A stretch of 64,000 nt of DNA from Iningainema tapete BLCC-T55. GTDB lineage: Bacteria; Cyanobacteriota; Cyanobacteriia; Cyanobacteriales; Nostocaceae. A program made the position numbers and the translations under genes. Of the stretch, positions 50,046-60,013 are shown in pieces. The stretch is from positions 120,094 to 184,093 of the forward strand of contig NZ_JACXAE010000029.1 of the NCBI RefSeq assembly GCF_014698965.1, written 5' to 3'. Each line of letters opens with the position of its first letter. Position 1 is the stretch's first letter. The notes under the pieces were generated by a model. The model did not search any database, was not told where the DNA came from, and saw only the letters and a list, made by a program, of their open reading frames with translations.

Positions 50046-51443
50046 TCACTCTCCCTTCACAATCAAACCTTCCATCGCTTGCTGCAAGTCTTTTGTCAAG
50101 TCAGCAACTGCTTGTCTTGCACCTTGGCGAGAAGCTTTGTAAACTGGGTAACGTTCCGACACAGATAGCGGTTCACCTATAGTCATTTTTACTTGTTGTT
50201 TACCTAACTGCGGACGCCGGAAGGGGTTAGTGCCTCTAATGCGAGTCACCATATCCCATATAAGTAAAGTTGTTTCCGCAAATCTTTCTGCTGTTGGTTT
50301 TTCTCGCACGTACTTGCCTGTGACGGCAACAAAACTTTCCACCAAGCGCATGTGCCACATCCGCAAATTCGCTTCTTCGGCAACACGATCGCCTAATGCA
50401 CGTTCTACAGGAGACAGTGCTTTCACATTTTTATATTCTTCTCGGAAAATGTAATTAAATCCCGCTTGTTCTACGCGACGACAGCGATCATTTAAATTTC
50501 CCTTTGGCTGCAAGTCAAAATATTGCTCTGCTACAAGTAATACCACATTCAACAGTACCTGGAGACGAGCGGCTATTGCTTCATTTCGATCACTTTGATC
50601 TCCTACAGGTAGTTTTTGGTGGTAAAATTGAGTATAAAATTTTTCTATTAAAGATAGTAAATGTTCTGATAAACCTAACAATCGGGGGTAGAGAGATTCT
50701 GGTGTAGGCGCACCATGTAGAGACGTTGTCGGCAACTTCTCTACAGGTAAACCACTAACGGTTTCTAGTTCGCCCAAAAGATTGGCGATCGCACCCCAAG
50801 GAGCTTCAAGGTAACTATATTGAATTCCAACTGGTACAATGAGAACTTGCTCATCTCGTCCACCTTTGTGTAAATCCTCAGCACACCAAAAACTCAATTG
50901 GGCGATCCCCGGTTCTAATGGGTTGACAATTTCTGAATGTCCATTAGTAGCTCCTTCTGGTGCTGCTGCCATCGGGAAGTTGCCGTTGACAAACAACTCA
51001 CGGGCAGAACGAAGTCCAGTCCAGTCTGCCTTACCGCGCTGGATCGGTGTACCACCCAATTGAGAAGCAATCCAGCCAACATGGGAGCCAGCCCATAGAG
51101 GAATTCCGCGATCATAGATAAAATGAGCATGAATAGGGTGCTGTAACTTTATCCCTTTGCGTCGTGCTACACGAGGCAGAATATGAGAAAGCAAGTAACC
51201 CAGACAAAATGGATCTTGCACTTTAGGATGACGAAATGCCAGCAAAAAGCGAATTTTTCGCTCTTGAAACTGGCGATAGAGATCTACCAAAACCTCTACA
51301 TTATCTGCTTCGATTTGCCTAATCTCTGTTCTGTAACGTATCCAACTGGGTAACATCAATTGGACGCCACGCAAAAACAACGGGTTAAAAGCAGGTGGGA
51401 TAAACTCCAGGGGTGGTTGTGCTTGGTGAATTACATCGGGCAA
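50046..51443 (-). CDS. PlsC-like acyltransferase
   Basis: A 465-residue protein related to 1-acyl-glycerol-3-phosphate acyltransferases. The catalytic HX4D is in LAFRHPKVQDPFCLGY, the phosphate-binding block is AAAPEGATNGHSEIVNP, and GTPIQRGKADWTGLRSAREL is block II. It is longer than ordinary PlsC (about 240 residues), with a helical C-terminal half. It probably acylates a lipid or similar acceptor at the membrane. Residues ELPTTSLHGAPTPESLYP include a stretch encoded by an in-frame palindromic repeat at 50717-50744. It is divergent from proS. Confidence 0.82.
   Translation of the reverse strand: MPDVIHQAQPPLEFIPPAFNPLFLRGVQLMLPSWIRYRTEIRQIEADNVEVLVDLYRQFQERKIRFLLAFRHPKVQDPFCLGYLLSHILPRVARRKGIKLQHPIHAHFIYDRGIPLWAGSHVGWIASQLGGTPIQRGKADWTGLRSARELFVNGNFPMAAAPEGATNGHSEIVNPLEPGIAQLSFWCAEDLHKGGRDEQVLIVPVGIQYSYLEAPWGAIANLLGELETVSGLPVEKLPTTSLHGAPTPESLYPRLLGLSEHLLSLIEKFYTQFYHQKLPVGDQSDRNEAIAARLQVLLNVVLLVAEQYFDLQPKGNLNDRCRRVEQAGFNYIFREEYKNVKALSPVERALGDRVAEEANLRMWHMRLVESFVAVTGKYVREKPTAERFAETTLLIWDMVTRIRGTNPFRRPQLGKQQVKMTIGEPLSVSERYPVYKASRQGARQAVADLTKDLQQAMEGLIVKGE
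50717..50744 (-). repeat. GTAGAGACG palindromic element inside the acyltransferase gene
   Basis: A 28-bp imperfect palindrome (gtagagacgttgtc / ggcaacttctctac) read in frame on the minus strand as VEKLPTTSLH. It belongs to the family at 8611, 9916, 36048, 36915 and 40566. Confidence 0.75.
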
Positions 51444-51529
51444 AGTAGTTTTCTCCTGATCATCAAAAATATACTTTCTTTAGACTTTAACCGACATAGA
51501 GACAATTAAATGTAGAAAGGGGACAAACG

Positions 51530-53386
51530 ATGCGACTGTCACAAATGTTATTCGTAACACTGAGGGATGATCCAGCAGATGCTGAAATTCCCAGTCATAA
51601 ACTACTACTCCGTGCAGGTTACATTCGTCGCATCGGTGCTGGTATATACGCATATCTCCCCTTGATGTGGCGAGTACTGCAAAAAGTGTCCCAAATCGTG
51701 CGAGAGGAAATGAACGCCACTGGCGCACAAGAATGTCTCTTGCCTCAATTGCAACCTGCCGAGTTATGGAAAGAGTCGGGACGCTGGGACACTTACACTA
51801 AAGCAGAGGGAATTATGTTCGCCCTCACAGACAGGCGAGAGCAAGATTTAGCACTCGGTCCCACTCACGAGGAAGTCATTACCACAATTGCTCGTGATAT
51901 GATTCACTCCTACCGCCAGCTACCTCTAAATCTCTATCAGATACAAACTAAATTCCGTGATGAAATCCGTCCTCGGTTTGGTTTAATGCGTGGACGAGAA
52001 TTCATTATGAAGGATGCTTACTCCTTTCATGTGGATGAAGAAAGTCTGAAAAAAACTTACCAGGATATGGATCGTGCTTACAGTAACATGCTACGGCGGT
52101 GTGGTTTAGCTTTCCGTGGTGTACAAGCTGATTCGGGTGCGATTGGTGGTTCTGGTTCTCAAGAATTTATGGTGCTGGCAGAAGCTGGCGAAGATGAAGT
52201 CCTCTATACAGAAGATGGACAGTACGCTGCTAATGTGGAAAAAGCAGTTTCTCTACCCAATGATGCTGAACCTTCACCCTTTACATCCTTTGAAAAACGG
52301 GAAACACCCCAGACAGACACAATTGAGAAATTGTGTGCCTTCCTCAAATGTTCTTCTACCCAAGTGGTGAAAAATGTCCTCTACCAAGCAGTGTATGACA
52401 ACGGTACGACGGTGCTGCTGCTGGTAAGTATTCGCGGCGATCAAGAAGTGAATGAAGTTAAGTTGCTTAACGAGTTGACAAAGTTGCTTGGTGCTTATAA
52501 CGCTAAGACTATTCTTAAGTTATCAGTTCCTGATGCACAAACTCAAGAAACTTGGGCAGCTAAACCTTTGCCTTTAGGTTACATTGCTCCCGATCTCACT
52601 GATGATTATATTACCCCCACCCCCACCCCCTCTTCTCCGGGTGTTACGCCCCCCCTTCATAAGGGGGGGTTGGGGGGGTTCCACCCTCAGTTCTTGCGCT
52701 TGGCAGATAAAACAGTTGTTGATTTAAAAAACTTTGTTACAGGGGCAAATGAACCAGGCTACCACGTAGTAGGGGCAAATTGGGGAGATAACTTTAAATT
52801 ACCCAATGACCAAGTGGATATACGTAAGTCACTCCCAGGCGATCGCGCTATCCACAACCCCGAACAAACCTTACAAAGCGCCCGTGGAATTGAGGTAGGA
52901 CACATATTTCAACTAGGAACCATATACTCTCAATCAATGGGAGCAAAGTATACTAACGAACAGGGAGAAGACAAACCTCTATTAATGGGTTGTTATGGTG
53001 TGGGCGTATCTCGTCTTGCCCAAGCAGCTGTAGAGCAATCTTTCGACAAAGATGGCATTATTTGGCCAGTAGCGATCGCACCATACCACGCAATTGTTAC
53101 CATCCCCAACATTAACGATGCTCAACAGGTAGAAGCCGCAGAAAAACTTTACACCGAACTGAATCAAGCCGGAATTGAAACTCTACTTGATGACCGTGAT
53201 GAACGAGCAGGAGTTAAATTTAAAGATGCCGACTTGATTGGAATTCCTTATCGAATTGTTACAGGGCGGGCAATAGCCAACGGCAAAGTCGAAGTTGTCG
53301 AACGCAAAAGCCGAACATCTTCCGAAATTCCCATAACTGAAGTTGTATCTACCATTAAGCAGTGGATTGAGCAAGAAAAGGGGTAA
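51530..53386 (+). CDS. proS: Prolyl-tRNA synthetase
   Basis: It charges tRNA-Pro with proline. The class II motifs are present: [20 protein letters not shown] at the N-terminus, [30 protein letters not shown] (motif 2), and [18 protein letters not shown] (motif 3), followed by the anticodon-binding domain. A bacterial-type insertion (editing) domain lies between residues about 225 and 410. Within it, residues 362-385 ([18 protein letters not shown] ...) come from a C-rich palindromic repeat translated in frame. At 618 residues it is somewhat longer than usual for that reason. The ATG has GAAAGGGG upstream. Confidence 0.95.
   Translation: MRLSQMLFVTLRDDPADAEIPSHKLLLRAGYIRRIGAGIYAYLPLMWRVLQKVSQIVREEMNATGAQECLLPQLQPAELWKESGRWDTYTKAEGIMFALTDRREQDLALGPTHEEVITTIARDMIHSYRQLPLNLYQIQTKFRDEIRPRFGLMRGREFIMKDAYSFHVDEESLKKTYQDMDRAYSNMLRRCGLAFRGVQADSGAIGGSGSQEFMVLAEAGEDEVLYTEDGQYAANVEKAVSLPNDAEPSPFTSFEKRETPQTDTIEKLCAFLKCSSTQVVKNVLYQAVYDNGTTVLLLVSIRGDQEVNEVKLLNELTKLLGAYNAKTILKLSVPDAQTQETWAAKPLPLGYIAPDLTDDYITPTPTPSSPGVTPPLHKGGLGGFHPQFLRLADKTVVDLKNFVTGANEPGYHVVGANWGDNFKLPNDQVDIRKSLPGDRAIHNPEQTLQSARGIEVGHIFQLGTIYSQSMGAKYTNEQGEDKPLLMGCYGVGVSRLAQAAVEQSFDKDGIIWPVAIAPYHAIVTIPNINDAQQVEAAEKLYTELNQAGIETLLDDRDERAGVKFKDADLIGIPYRIVTGRAIANGKVEVVERKSRTSSEIPITEVVSTIKQWIEQEKG
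52613..52684 (+). repeat. C-rich palindromic repeat inside proS
   Basis: A block with CCCCCCCTTCATAAGGGGGG at its core, flanked by CCCCCACCCCCACC and GGTTGGGGGGG. It is translated in frame as a Pro/Gly-rich loop in the editing domain. It is the same kind of element as at 14691, 32047 and 63652. Confidence 0.8.
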
Positions 53387-53387
53387 G

Positions 53388-53440
53388 AGTGAGGGAGTGA
53401 GGGAGTGAGGGAGTGAGGGAGTGAGGGAGTGAGGGAGAAT
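53388..53440. repeat. Short tandem repeat GTGAGGGA
   Basis: About six copies of an 8-base unit (GTGAGGGA) directly after the proS stop. They are followed by C-rich units (CCCCTGCTC, 53455-53500). It has the look of the short tandem repeats common in filamentous cyanobacteria. Copy number may vary between isolates. Confidence 0.8.
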
Positions 53441-53510
53441 ATAAATTCTCATTCTCCCCTACTCCCCTGCTTCCCTGCCCCCCTGCTCCCCTGCTCCCCC
53501 AAATTGATGT

Positions 53511-54317
53511 ATGGAATTATTCACAATCCTTCTGTCTGGCTTGCTAGGCTTAATTGCGCCTGTGGGATTGGTGGTTGATCGAACTGCTGAAAATGCCATC
53601 CGTGCTCAATTTGCTAAGGTAGAACAATTACAAGTGCGAGTTGAAAACACTCCTAGCTATCAATTACTGCAAGGAAAAGTTGGCAGGGTGCGGATTGCTG
53701 GGCGCTCTTTGCAGTTAAAAAAGCAAGATTTGAGTATTGCAGTTTTAGAATTAGAAACCGATGCAATTGAATTGGCGTCTCTTAAGCGTAGGCAAAGACA
53801 AAACAAAGTAATACAACCTTTACAGGCTGGTGTACGAGTAGTGTTTACTCAGGAGGATATCAATAAACTTTTAAAATCACCCCTATTTATCTCCAAGCTA
53901 AAACAACTGAATATTAACTCAGTAGCATTCCTTAACAACCAAAAGCATTCTGTATATAATTTAGCTAATCCAAATGTATCAATATTAGCAAACAATCGTC
54001 TACTTATCCAAGTAGAATTACAGAATGAAGGCAAGGGTAAGATTGCTGTGAGAGTTGAATCAGGATTTGGGGTAATTGGCGGTAGAAGTATCCAACTAAT
54101 CAACCCAGTGGTAGCACTGAATAGTGAAGAGGTTCCACCTCAAATACTCCAATTAATTGTAAATAACATCAACCAACGGTTAGATTTACGTGTTTTGGAA
54201 GATGCCGGAGTACAAATGCGAATTCTAAAATTGAGTATGAAACCAAATGAACTAGAGATTGCAGCATTCCTGAGAATAGAACCATCCGCTAAATTTTGGG
54301 AAACACTTGGTTCATAA
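53511..54317 (+). CDS. DUF2993/LmeA-type lipid-binding protein
   Basis: A 268-residue protein with a hydrophobic N-terminus (LFTILLSGLLGLIAPVGLV) that acts as signal or anchor. It continues VDRTAENAIRAQFAKVEQLQ and VRVENTPSYQLLQGKVGRV, typical of DUF2993 proteins. These have a tubular lipid-binding fold and are very common in cyanobacteria. Repeated LxGxVxxVxIAGxxL elements give the beta-rich body. It probably works at the periplasmic side of a membrane. The exact role is not known. Confidence 0.85.
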   Translation: MELFTILLSGLLGLIAPVGLVVDRTAENAIRAQFAKVEQLQVRVENTPSYQLLQGKVGRVRIAGRSLQLKKQDLSIAVLELETDAIELASLKRRQRQNKVIQPLQAGVRVVFTQEDINKLLKSPLFISKLKQLNINSVAFLNNQKHSVYNLANPNVSILANNRLLIQVELQNEGKGKIAVRVESGFGVIGGRSIQLINPVVALNSEEVPPQILQLIVNNINQRLDLRVLEDAGVQMRILKLSMKPNELEIAAFLRIEPSAKFWETLGS

Positions 54318-54385
54318 GTACCGTCGCTCGTGCAAGGCTTCTCCTCACATAAATACTATACTCAGCCTTAAGGAAGGTTTTTAAG

Positions 54386-54997
54386 ATGAAACAGCAACAA
54401 TCAAAAGGGATCTCAAATGGTGTGATAGCAGCTGTCATAGCAGCTGTTGTCGCGGTAAGTGGTGGTGTGGCTTGGTTAACTTGGAGTTCCAACAAACCTG
54501 TAGCCCAAAATCCGCAGCCAAACATCTCAAATTCTGTCGAGCCGTCTCCCAAAACAAATCCTGTGGAGAAACCCGCTGAAGTTTATTGGCTACAAGATAC
54601 TGGCACCAATTTTAAATTAGTTCCACAACCGATAACAATAAAACCAGCTGGGGATTCTCCCAACCAAATTTTAGAAGCAGCTTTTCAAACTTTGTTAGCA
54701 GGTCCAACTGAAGCAACCAATTCCACTACTATCCCACAAGGAACGAAATTAGTGGGTGTGGAGGTTGAGAACGATAGCGTTACTGTTAATTTGTCGGAAG
54801 AATTTAAAAGTGGAGGAGGTAGTGCCTCGATGACTGGGCGCGTGGGACAAGTAGTTTACACAGCCACGGCTTTAAATCCCAACGCCAAGGTGTACATTGA
54901 GGTGAACGGGGAAAAATTAGAAGTTTTGGGAGGCGAAGGTTTAGAGTTAGAACAGCCACTTACTCGTGACAGTTTTAATCAAAACTATCCGCTTTAG
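54386..54997 (+). CDS. GerMN-domain protein
   Basis: A 203-residue protein with one N-terminal membrane helix (GVIAAVIAAVVAVSGGVAW) and a Pro/Asn-rich linker. The GerMN (sporulation/spore germination-like) domain shows AAFQTLLAGPTEATNSTTIP, GTKLVGVEVENDSVTVNLSE and QVVYTATALNPNAKVYIEVN. In cyanobacteria such proteins are envelope-associated and of unknown function. The ATG has AAGGAAGG upstream. It follows the DUF2993 gene by 68 bp. Confidence 0.85.
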   Translation: MKQQQSKGISNGVIAAVIAAVVAVSGGVAWLTWSSNKPVAQNPQPNISNSVEPSPKTNPVEKPAEVYWLQDTGTNFKLVPQPITIKPAGDSPNQILEAAFQTLLAGPTEATNSTTIPQGTKLVGVEVENDSVTVNLSEEFKSGGGSASMTGRVGQVVYTATALNPNAKVYIEVNGEKLEVLGGEGLELEQPLTRDSFNQNYPL

Positions 54998-55002
54998 TGA
55001 AG

Positions 55003-55034
55003 TCATTAGTCATTAGTCACTAGTCATTAGTCAT
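55003..55034. repeat. Heptamer tandem repeat AGTCATT
   Basis: Four to five imperfect copies of AGTCATT/AGTCACT, a cyanobacterial short tandem repeat, lie between convergent genes. A related AATGACT occurs just after, at about 55082, in inverse orientation. Confidence 0.7.
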
Positions 55035-55090
55035 GAAAATGAGAGGAGCGGAAATGACACTTGACTTTTGACAAAAGGACTAATGACTGT

Positions 55091-55438
55091 CTATTTCGTG
55101 GTATTTAACACCCGAAAATTACGGGCTTGCTGTTCTAATCGGCTAGCGAGGCGATCGCAAACCTGATTACACAGCTCAAAAATCATTTTGTCCTCAACTC
55201 GATAGTAAGCACAAGTTCCTTCGCTGCGACGGCTAAGTATACCCGCTTGCCACATTACCTTGAGGTGCTTCGATACATTCGCTTGAGAAGTTTGTGTTGC
55301 CTCTACCAACTCTTGGACGCATTTTTCATCATCCCGGAGCAAATGCAGTAGTCGCAGCCGCATTGGCTCACTCAAGAGGCTGAAATATTCAGCTACTTGT
55401 TGCACAACTTCCGGCGGTACAGGCAACGCTTGTTTCAT
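55091..55438 (-). CDS. ArsR-family transcription regulator
   Basis: About 115 residues from the ATG at 55438 (MKQALPVPPEVVQQVAEYFS); 13 codons upstream are probably leader. LSEPMRLRLLHLLRDDEKCV and QANVSKHLKVMWQAGILSRR form the winged helix-turn-helix. The single cysteine after DDEK and the CAYYRVED motif do not give a clear metal site, so the signal could be redox or another ligand. It is 65 bp downstream of accB on the same strand. A small inverted repeat near 55480-55500 could be its site, but this is weak. Confidence 0.85.
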   Translation of the reverse strand: MKQALPVPPEVVQQVAEYFSLLSEPMRLRLLHLLRDDEKCVQELVEATQTSQANVSKHLKVMWQAGILSRRSEGTCAYYRVEDKMIFELCNQVCDRLASRLEQQARNFRVLNTTK

Positions 55439-55503
55439 CAGGATTGATCCGCAAGGACTGAACACAATTTTAACCATGACATCTTCGATATATAGATTAA
55501 TAC

Positions 55504-56046
55504 TTAATCAGGGTTTATGCGCATTAAAGGTTGACCATATTCCACAGGTTCCCCATTTCGGAGGAGAATTTCCACTACTTGACCAGATACCTCAGCTTCA
55601 ATTTCATTCATCAGCTTCATGGCTTCTATGATACAGACGGTTTGACCCCTCTTGACACGATCGCCAACTTCTACAAATGGCGGTTCGCTAGGAGCCGGGG
55701 CGCGATAAAAAGTGCCTACCATTGGGGAAGGCACATCAATTAGTTTTTGTTCTAGTATTTGTGAGCTATTTACTGGCAGTGCGCCAGAAGCCACAACATT
55801 TTTTTCAGAGCGATTAGTCGCAGTTTCGGCTGGTAATATTACCTGCGGTGCAGGCGGTGATACTGGTGTTGTCAATCCCGAAACACCCACGACGCCCCCT
55901 GAGACTGCTGGCAACATTTGATTGGTAGCGCCCACAGCCTTACGTACTGTTAGTTCAAAGTCATCACTTTTGAGCGTTACTTCTGCAATATCTGTTTGTG
56001 CAATAGTTGCTAGTAGTTGGCGGATTTCATTAAAGTCCAATGGCAC
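55504..56046 (-). CDS. accB: Biotin carboxyl carrier protein of acetyl-CoA carboxylase
   Basis: It carries the biotin that passes carboxylate between the two halves of acetyl-CoA carboxylase in fatty-acid synthesis. The biotinylation site is VCIIEAMKLMNEIEAEVSG, the lysine of EAMKLM. The N-terminal part LDFNEIRQLLATIAQTDIAE leads to a Pro/Val-rich linker. The GTG at 56046 gives the usual start (PLDFNEI); a TTG seven codons upstream is unlikely. About 180 residues. It is 103 bp downstream of efp, the order found in many cyanobacteria. Confidence 0.95.
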   Translation of the reverse strand: MPLDFNEIRQLLATIAQTDIAEVTLKSDDFELTVRKAVGATNQMLPAVSGGVVGVSGLTTPVSPPAPQVILPAETATNRSEKNVVASGALPVNSSQILEQKLIDVPSPMVGTFYRAPAPSEPPFVEVGDRVKRGQTVCIIEAMKLMNEIEAEVSGQVVEILLRNGEPVEYGQPLMRINPD

Positions 56047-56149
56047 GGCTTTTATTACCTCAAGCAATCAGGTATGAGATAGACTTTATAATTGGTAGCG
56101 AGTCTTGGGTGTATAAATCGGGATTTACTTTTCTTAAGATCGAACAACG

Positions 56150-56707
56150 TTACTCCCTACCCAGGTATGTATCGTTTCGAGTGTCTATGCGGATGCGTTC
56201 GCCTTGAGAAATAAACAGAGGAACCATTACTGTTGCCCCTGTTTCTACAGTTGCTGGCTTAGTACCACCAGTAGCAGTATCTCCTTTTACACCAGGATCT
56301 GTTTGTACTACTTCTAATGTTACAGAGTTAGGTAGTTCTACTTCCAACACTTGCTCGTTCCAACGCACAACGTTAGCTTCCATACCTTCTTTGAGGTATT
56401 TTACGCGATCGCCAATCTGGGCGGCGGATAATCTGCCTTCTTCGTAGGTTTCCATATCCATAAAGACGTACTCATCGCCCTCTTTATAGGTATGCTGCAT
56501 TGTGCTTTTTTCCAAAGTAGCTTGCGGAACTGTTTCTCCTGCCCGGAAAGTTCGTTCTACTACGCTTCCACTCTGGACGTTTTTCAGTTTTGTGCGCACA
56601 AAGGCAGAGCCTTTCCCTGGCTTAACATGAAGGAATTCTACTACCCGCCACACAGACCCATCTAATACAATTGAGACACCGGGTCGAAAGTCGTTACTGG
56701 AAATCAT
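56150..56707 (-). CDS. efp: Translation elongation factor P
   Basis: It relieves ribosome stalling at polyproline. The ATG at 56707 gives [20 protein letters not shown], the family start, and 185 residues, the usual length. [20 protein letters not shown] contains the KPGKG loop whose lysine is the tip of domain [23 protein letters not shown] text ([20 protein letters not shown]) and [16 protein letters not shown] mark the C-terminal domain. It lies directly upstream of accB. Confidence 0.95.
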   Translation of the reverse strand: MISSNDFRPGVSIVLDGSVWRVVEFLHVKPGKGSAFVRTKLKNVQSGSVVERTFRAGETVPQATLEKSTMQHTYKEGDEYVFMDMETYEEGRLSAAQIGDRVKYLKEGMEANVVRWNEQVLEVELPNSVTLEVVQTDPGVKGDTATGGTKPATVETGATVMVPLFISQGERIRIDTRNDTYLGRE

Positions 56708-56918
56708 GAAGCTTTCAATTTTTGGAAGACAATCGCGTTTTATTGTAACCCTCAATAGAAGTATTTAGTCATCCATTATCATTGATTAGTTATTTGTGCT
56801 TATAGGGTTAACTATTGATTGAGTTTATGGTTACAGTATTCTTCTAGTAAAAGTGAAAAACTCAGATACTTTTTGACGTTGCGATAAATAATAAAAGTTC
56901 CCCACTACTCCCCAATCT

Positions 56919-57029
56919 CTCGTTCCTATGCTCTGCGTAGGGATGCTAGTGTGGGAGGCTCTGCCTCCAGTGTGTGACTAGAGGCGGATCCTCACAGATG
57001 GCATTCTCAGGCGGAGCCTGGGAACGAGT
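56919..57029. repeat. Dispersed palindrome-rich repeat, CTCGTTCC family, copy 3
   Basis: A 111-bp block from CTCGTTCCTATGCTCTGCGT to GGAGCCTGGGAACGAG; its ends form an inverted repeat (CTCGTTCC/GGAACGAG). It is a diverged relative of the block at 2843-2950. It stands 15 bases behind the stop codon of a protease gene that lacks its PDZ domain. Confidence 0.8.
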
Positions 57030-57043
57030 GCAGCCAGGAGGAT

Positions 57044-57832
57044 CTAACCTGCTTGAGCAATCAACTGATTGGCAATTTGCTGCGCCTGGTTAATGGGAAT
57101 GGCAAAACTTAGTCCCTGCGCACCTTGAATGATAGCAGTATTTATGCCAATTACCTGTCCTTTTTGGTTGAGTAATGGTCCACCAGAGTTACCTGGGTTA
57201 ATTGCGGCATCAGTTTGAATCAAACCAACTCCCCTACCACCCAAGCCGAATGCACGACTAGAACGATCTGTACTACTAATAATGCCTACAGTAACGGTAT
57301 TGTCTAAACCTAGTGGATTACCGATCGCGATCGCCCATTCCCCTGGTTTTAAAGAGTCAGAATTCCCCAAGCTTACCACAGGTAAATTGCTTGCTTGAAT
57401 TTGCACAACGGCTACATCTGTGGTTCTATCTCCTCCCAATACCTTACCGGGAAGACGACGACCATCTTTTAATGTTACTGTCACTGTGTCTGTACCAGCA
57501 ACAACGTGAGCGTTAGTGAGAATCAAACCATTGGATTTGATAATAAATCCTGAACCCGTTCCTCGTGCTACCCGATTACCATAATTTGTATATGGATTTC
57601 TCAAGGTGCGTGTAGAGTCAATCCGCACTACCGCAGGTCCAATTTTTTCTACTGCATTCGCAATAAAGTTAGAATCTGTGTTACCTATATTCGATGGTAA
57701 CTGCGCAATTGGTTGTTGATTCGTAAGTGCATCTGTAGGTAATAGCTGTGTTCCCAGCATTCCTGCTATTACCCCGAAAGATACTAAAGATAAGTGAGCA
57801 AAAGACTTCTGAAAAGAGAACTTAGATAACAT
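57044..57832 (-). CDS. HtrA-like trypsin-type serine protease without PDZ domain
   Basis: A 262-residue S1C protease. A signal or anchor helix ([19 protein letters not shown]) precedes the catalytic domain: [10 protein letters not shown] (His), [11 protein letters not shown] (Asp) and [12 protein letters not shown] (Ser). [20 protein letters not shown] is where HhoA/HhoB-type proteins pass into their PDZ domain, but here the frame stops three residues later. A dispersed repeat begins 15 bases on. It may be a natural short form or a truncation product. It would act in the periplasm or thylakoid lumen. Confidence 0.88.
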   Translation of the reverse strand: MLSKFSFQKSFAHLSLVSFGVIAGMLGTQLLPTDALTNQQPIAQLPSNIGNTDSNFIANAVEKIGPAVVRIDSTRTLRNPYTNYGNRVARGTGSGFIIKSNGLILTNAHVVAGTDTVTVTLKDGRRLPGKVLGGDRTTDVAVVQIQASNLPVVSLGNSDSLKPGEWAIAIGNPLGLDNTVTVGIISSTDRSSRAFGLGGRGVGLIQTDAAINPGNSGGPLLNQKGQVIGINTAIIQGAQGLSFAIPINQAQQIANQLIAQAG

Positions 57833-57861
57833 TTCTGTTTCTCCAATAAAAAGAATAATTC

Positions 57862-59118
57862 TTAATAGTTAGACAAAATTAGTTTGATGAGATTTAGAGC
57901 TTGCCCAGTTGTGTCATCGAGCAGCTTTGGATCTACAGTGCGATCGCCAGGTGTGTGGTAGTTTGGATCTTGACCACGATAAAAAAACAAAACTGGCACA
58001 CCTGCTTGAGCAAAGGATACGTGATCACTACCACCAGCAGAGCCAAAGATTTTCAGATCGGGGTTAGCATTTTGCGCCAACGTAGTTAAAGACGAAGTAC
58101 CACCAATGCCAAGCTGGTTGTTAACGCCAACCATATCGAAGTTGAGCATGGCTTGAAGCTGCGTGAGGAACTGTGGCTGTGATGCTTTAACAAAAGCCCG
58201 CGAACCTTGCAACCCGTCTTCTTCTCCATCAAAAGCGATGAACCAAGCTTGACGAGCCAGCGGTTGATTTGATAAACTACGGGCTATTGCCAGTACAACT
58301 GCTGTTCCTGAAGCGTTATCATTTGCGCCTGGTGAACCAGGTACTGAATCGTAATGTCCACCCACAATAATTTTCGGCTGAGTTACACCTTCGGCATGGG
58401 CGATGATGTTACGTCCAGTGACAGTACGTTGTTGAGTGTTTACGTTCAAGCTGACATTAAGCTGTTCTCTTTGGCTGCGCTCAATTAAGGAATTACCTTG
58501 TTCAACCGACAGCGCTAGTACAGGAATTTTTACTTCTTCGCCCAATGTGCCGGATAAATTTCCTTTTTCAGTATTGACAATTACTAAACCAACTGCGCCA
58601 GCAGCAGCGGCGTTGCGAGCTTTTTCTGAGAAGCGAATTTCACCACGTCGGACGATGGCAATTTTGCCTTTGACATTTGCTATGCTAAAATCTGCTTTTG
58701 TTCCTACATTAGGCACTGCGACTAAGGATGCCTGAAGTTTACCAGGAATTGTCCCTCTAAGTGCTTTACCTTGTATTGTCTGTTCATTTATAATTAGGTT
58801 GGAGCCTAAATCTTCAAATTTGGGGTAAGTGAAGGTTTGAACTGAGGTAATGTAGCCAGCTTTGCGGTATTGGTCTCGGAGATAAGCGCTTACCTTGCTC
58901 ATGACTGGTGTACCAGCAACTCGCGGACCAAAGTTAATTAAAGTTTGTACATCTGTGTAAGTGGAATTGATGTCTTTGGTTTTAGCTAGTGCTTGTGATT
59001 GAAAAACTTCCTTTATGCTGTTGGGTTTAGAGGCGCAAGCTGTGGGTAATAAAACTAGAACAGCCATGAGCGCAGTTTTTAACGGGGATTTTACGCATTT
59101 TGTGTTTTGCGAAGACAT
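57862..59118 (-). CDS. M28-family metallopeptidase with PA domain
   Basis: A 418-residue lipoprotein. [13 protein letters not shown] is the signal with the lipobox ending at a cysteine. A PA domain ([20 protein letters not shown]) is inserted before the catalytic part. The two-zinc site is made by [36 protein letters not shown] and [15 protein letters not shown]. Such enzymes are aminopeptidases outside the cytoplasm. It is 29 bp upstream of the PDZ-less protease on the same strand, so both may be made together. Confidence 0.88.
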   Translation of the reverse strand: MSSQNTKCVKSPLKTALMAVLVLLPTACASKPNSIKEVFQSQALAKTKDINSTYTDVQTLINFGPRVAGTPVMSKVSAYLRDQYRKAGYITSVQTFTYPKFEDLGSNLIINEQTIQGKALRGTIPGKLQASLVAVPNVGTKADFSIANVKGKIAIVRRGEIRFSEKARNAAAAGAVGLVIVNTEKGNLSGTLGEEVKIPVLALSVEQGNSLIERSQREQLNVSLNVNTQQRTVTGRNIIAHAEGVTQPKIIVGGHYDSVPGSPGANDNASGTAVVLAIARSLSNQPLARQAWFIAFDGEEDGLQGSRAFVKASQPQFLTQLQAMLNFDMVGVNNQLGIGGTSSLTTLAQNANPDLKIFGSAGGSDHVSFAQAGVPVLFFYRGQDPNYHTPGDRTVDPKLLDDTTGQALNLIKLILSNY

Positions 59119-59154
59119 TTGCTAGAGTGTGAGGTGTGAGGTGTGAGGTGGAAA

Positions 59155-59190
59155 AATGAACCGCACGAGGCAAAAGAGTTCGCTGAGGAA
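59155..59190 (+). repeat. ATGAACCGCA repeat, diverged
   Basis: AATGAACCGCACGAGGCAAA and further purine-rich sequence, of the family at 8683, 14140, 15727 and 23556. It lies in a 212-bp gap and has no gene attached. Confidence 0.55.
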
Positions 59191-59330
59191 GAGAAGAGGG
59201 TGTGATTGGTGATTTAAATAAGAATAAGGTAAGGGGTATTGTGCCATGTCTGTTACCAATAAATGGCGGAAATAGCCAAGTAATCGGACGAGCATGGCAA
59301 TTAGCCAGAGCTTATTTGGAGCGGCAATGT

Positions 59331-59753
59331 TCATTTGCGCATTTCTACTGTACGATCGCCGAAGATGCGCTCTGCTCTCATTTCATCAGTATCAGTAAGA
59401 TGAGCGTAGCCAACTAATTTCACTCGCTGCCCAATCTGCAAAGCTCTTTGGGGTAAACCACGTCTCACCTTCCGTGCAGGTGGTGCGAGTACAGCCTGCC
59501 ATACTTTATTATCATCTGTCTTTAACACGATTTTGGTATGGGAGCTTGTGTAATTGATATTTTGGATTTCTCCGATTATTTTGAGTGTTTGTTGGTTGTT
59601 GTACTCATTCCATTCATGATGTGCGCTGGCTTTATCACTAGCAGAAGCTAAGAATGTGGCGATTGAAGCTGCTGTTACGGCAGAATGCAAAATTGCTTGC
59701 TTGAGTGCTTTGTTATCCTGTTGCTGGTTATTGAGCAGTTGTTGGTTATTCAT
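59331..59753 (-). CDS. DUF6152-type periplasmic protein
   Basis: A 140-residue protein with an N-terminal hydrophobic stretch (AILHSAVTAASIATFLASAS) after a Gln/Asn-rich leader. SAHHEWNEYNNQQTLKIIGE and IQNINYTSSHTKIVLKTDDN resemble the DUF6152 family, small exported proteins with a histidine pair near the mature start. The C-terminus, GQRVKLVGYAHLTDTDEMRA, completes an OB-like barrel. The function is unknown; a metal-related role is only a guess from the histidines. A two-component pair follows upstream on the same strand. Confidence 0.7.
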   Translation of the reverse strand: MNNQQLLNNQQQDNKALKQAILHSAVTAASIATFLASASDKASAHHEWNEYNNQQTLKIIGEIQNINYTSSHTKIVLKTDDNKVWQAVLAPPARKVRRGLPQRALQIGQRVKLVGYAHLTDTDEMRAERIFGDRTVEMRK

Positions 59754-60013
59754 GGTTCGATTCCTGCTTGGCTAAATTTCTTGTCGCTGCTTTATGATTC
59801 CCATTTAGCGATCAATAATCACAGTCTTTCCATCAATGGTGACTTGCTTCCTTGCTCATTTTTTGTGTATGAATTGTATACCCTCTCTAGTTACCGTTAT
59901 TTTTAGTGTGACGGGTAAGTATGACAAAAAAATGTCAGAAACTAGGGATTGGGTACTGGTTCGCGAAAACTATGAATCATCCCCAATCGCCAATCCCTAA
60001 TCCCCAATCCCTT

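Noticed and set aside
53388..53440. CRISPR-like tandem repeats behind proS
   Set aside because: The unit is only 8 bases with no spacers; it is a simple tandem repeat.
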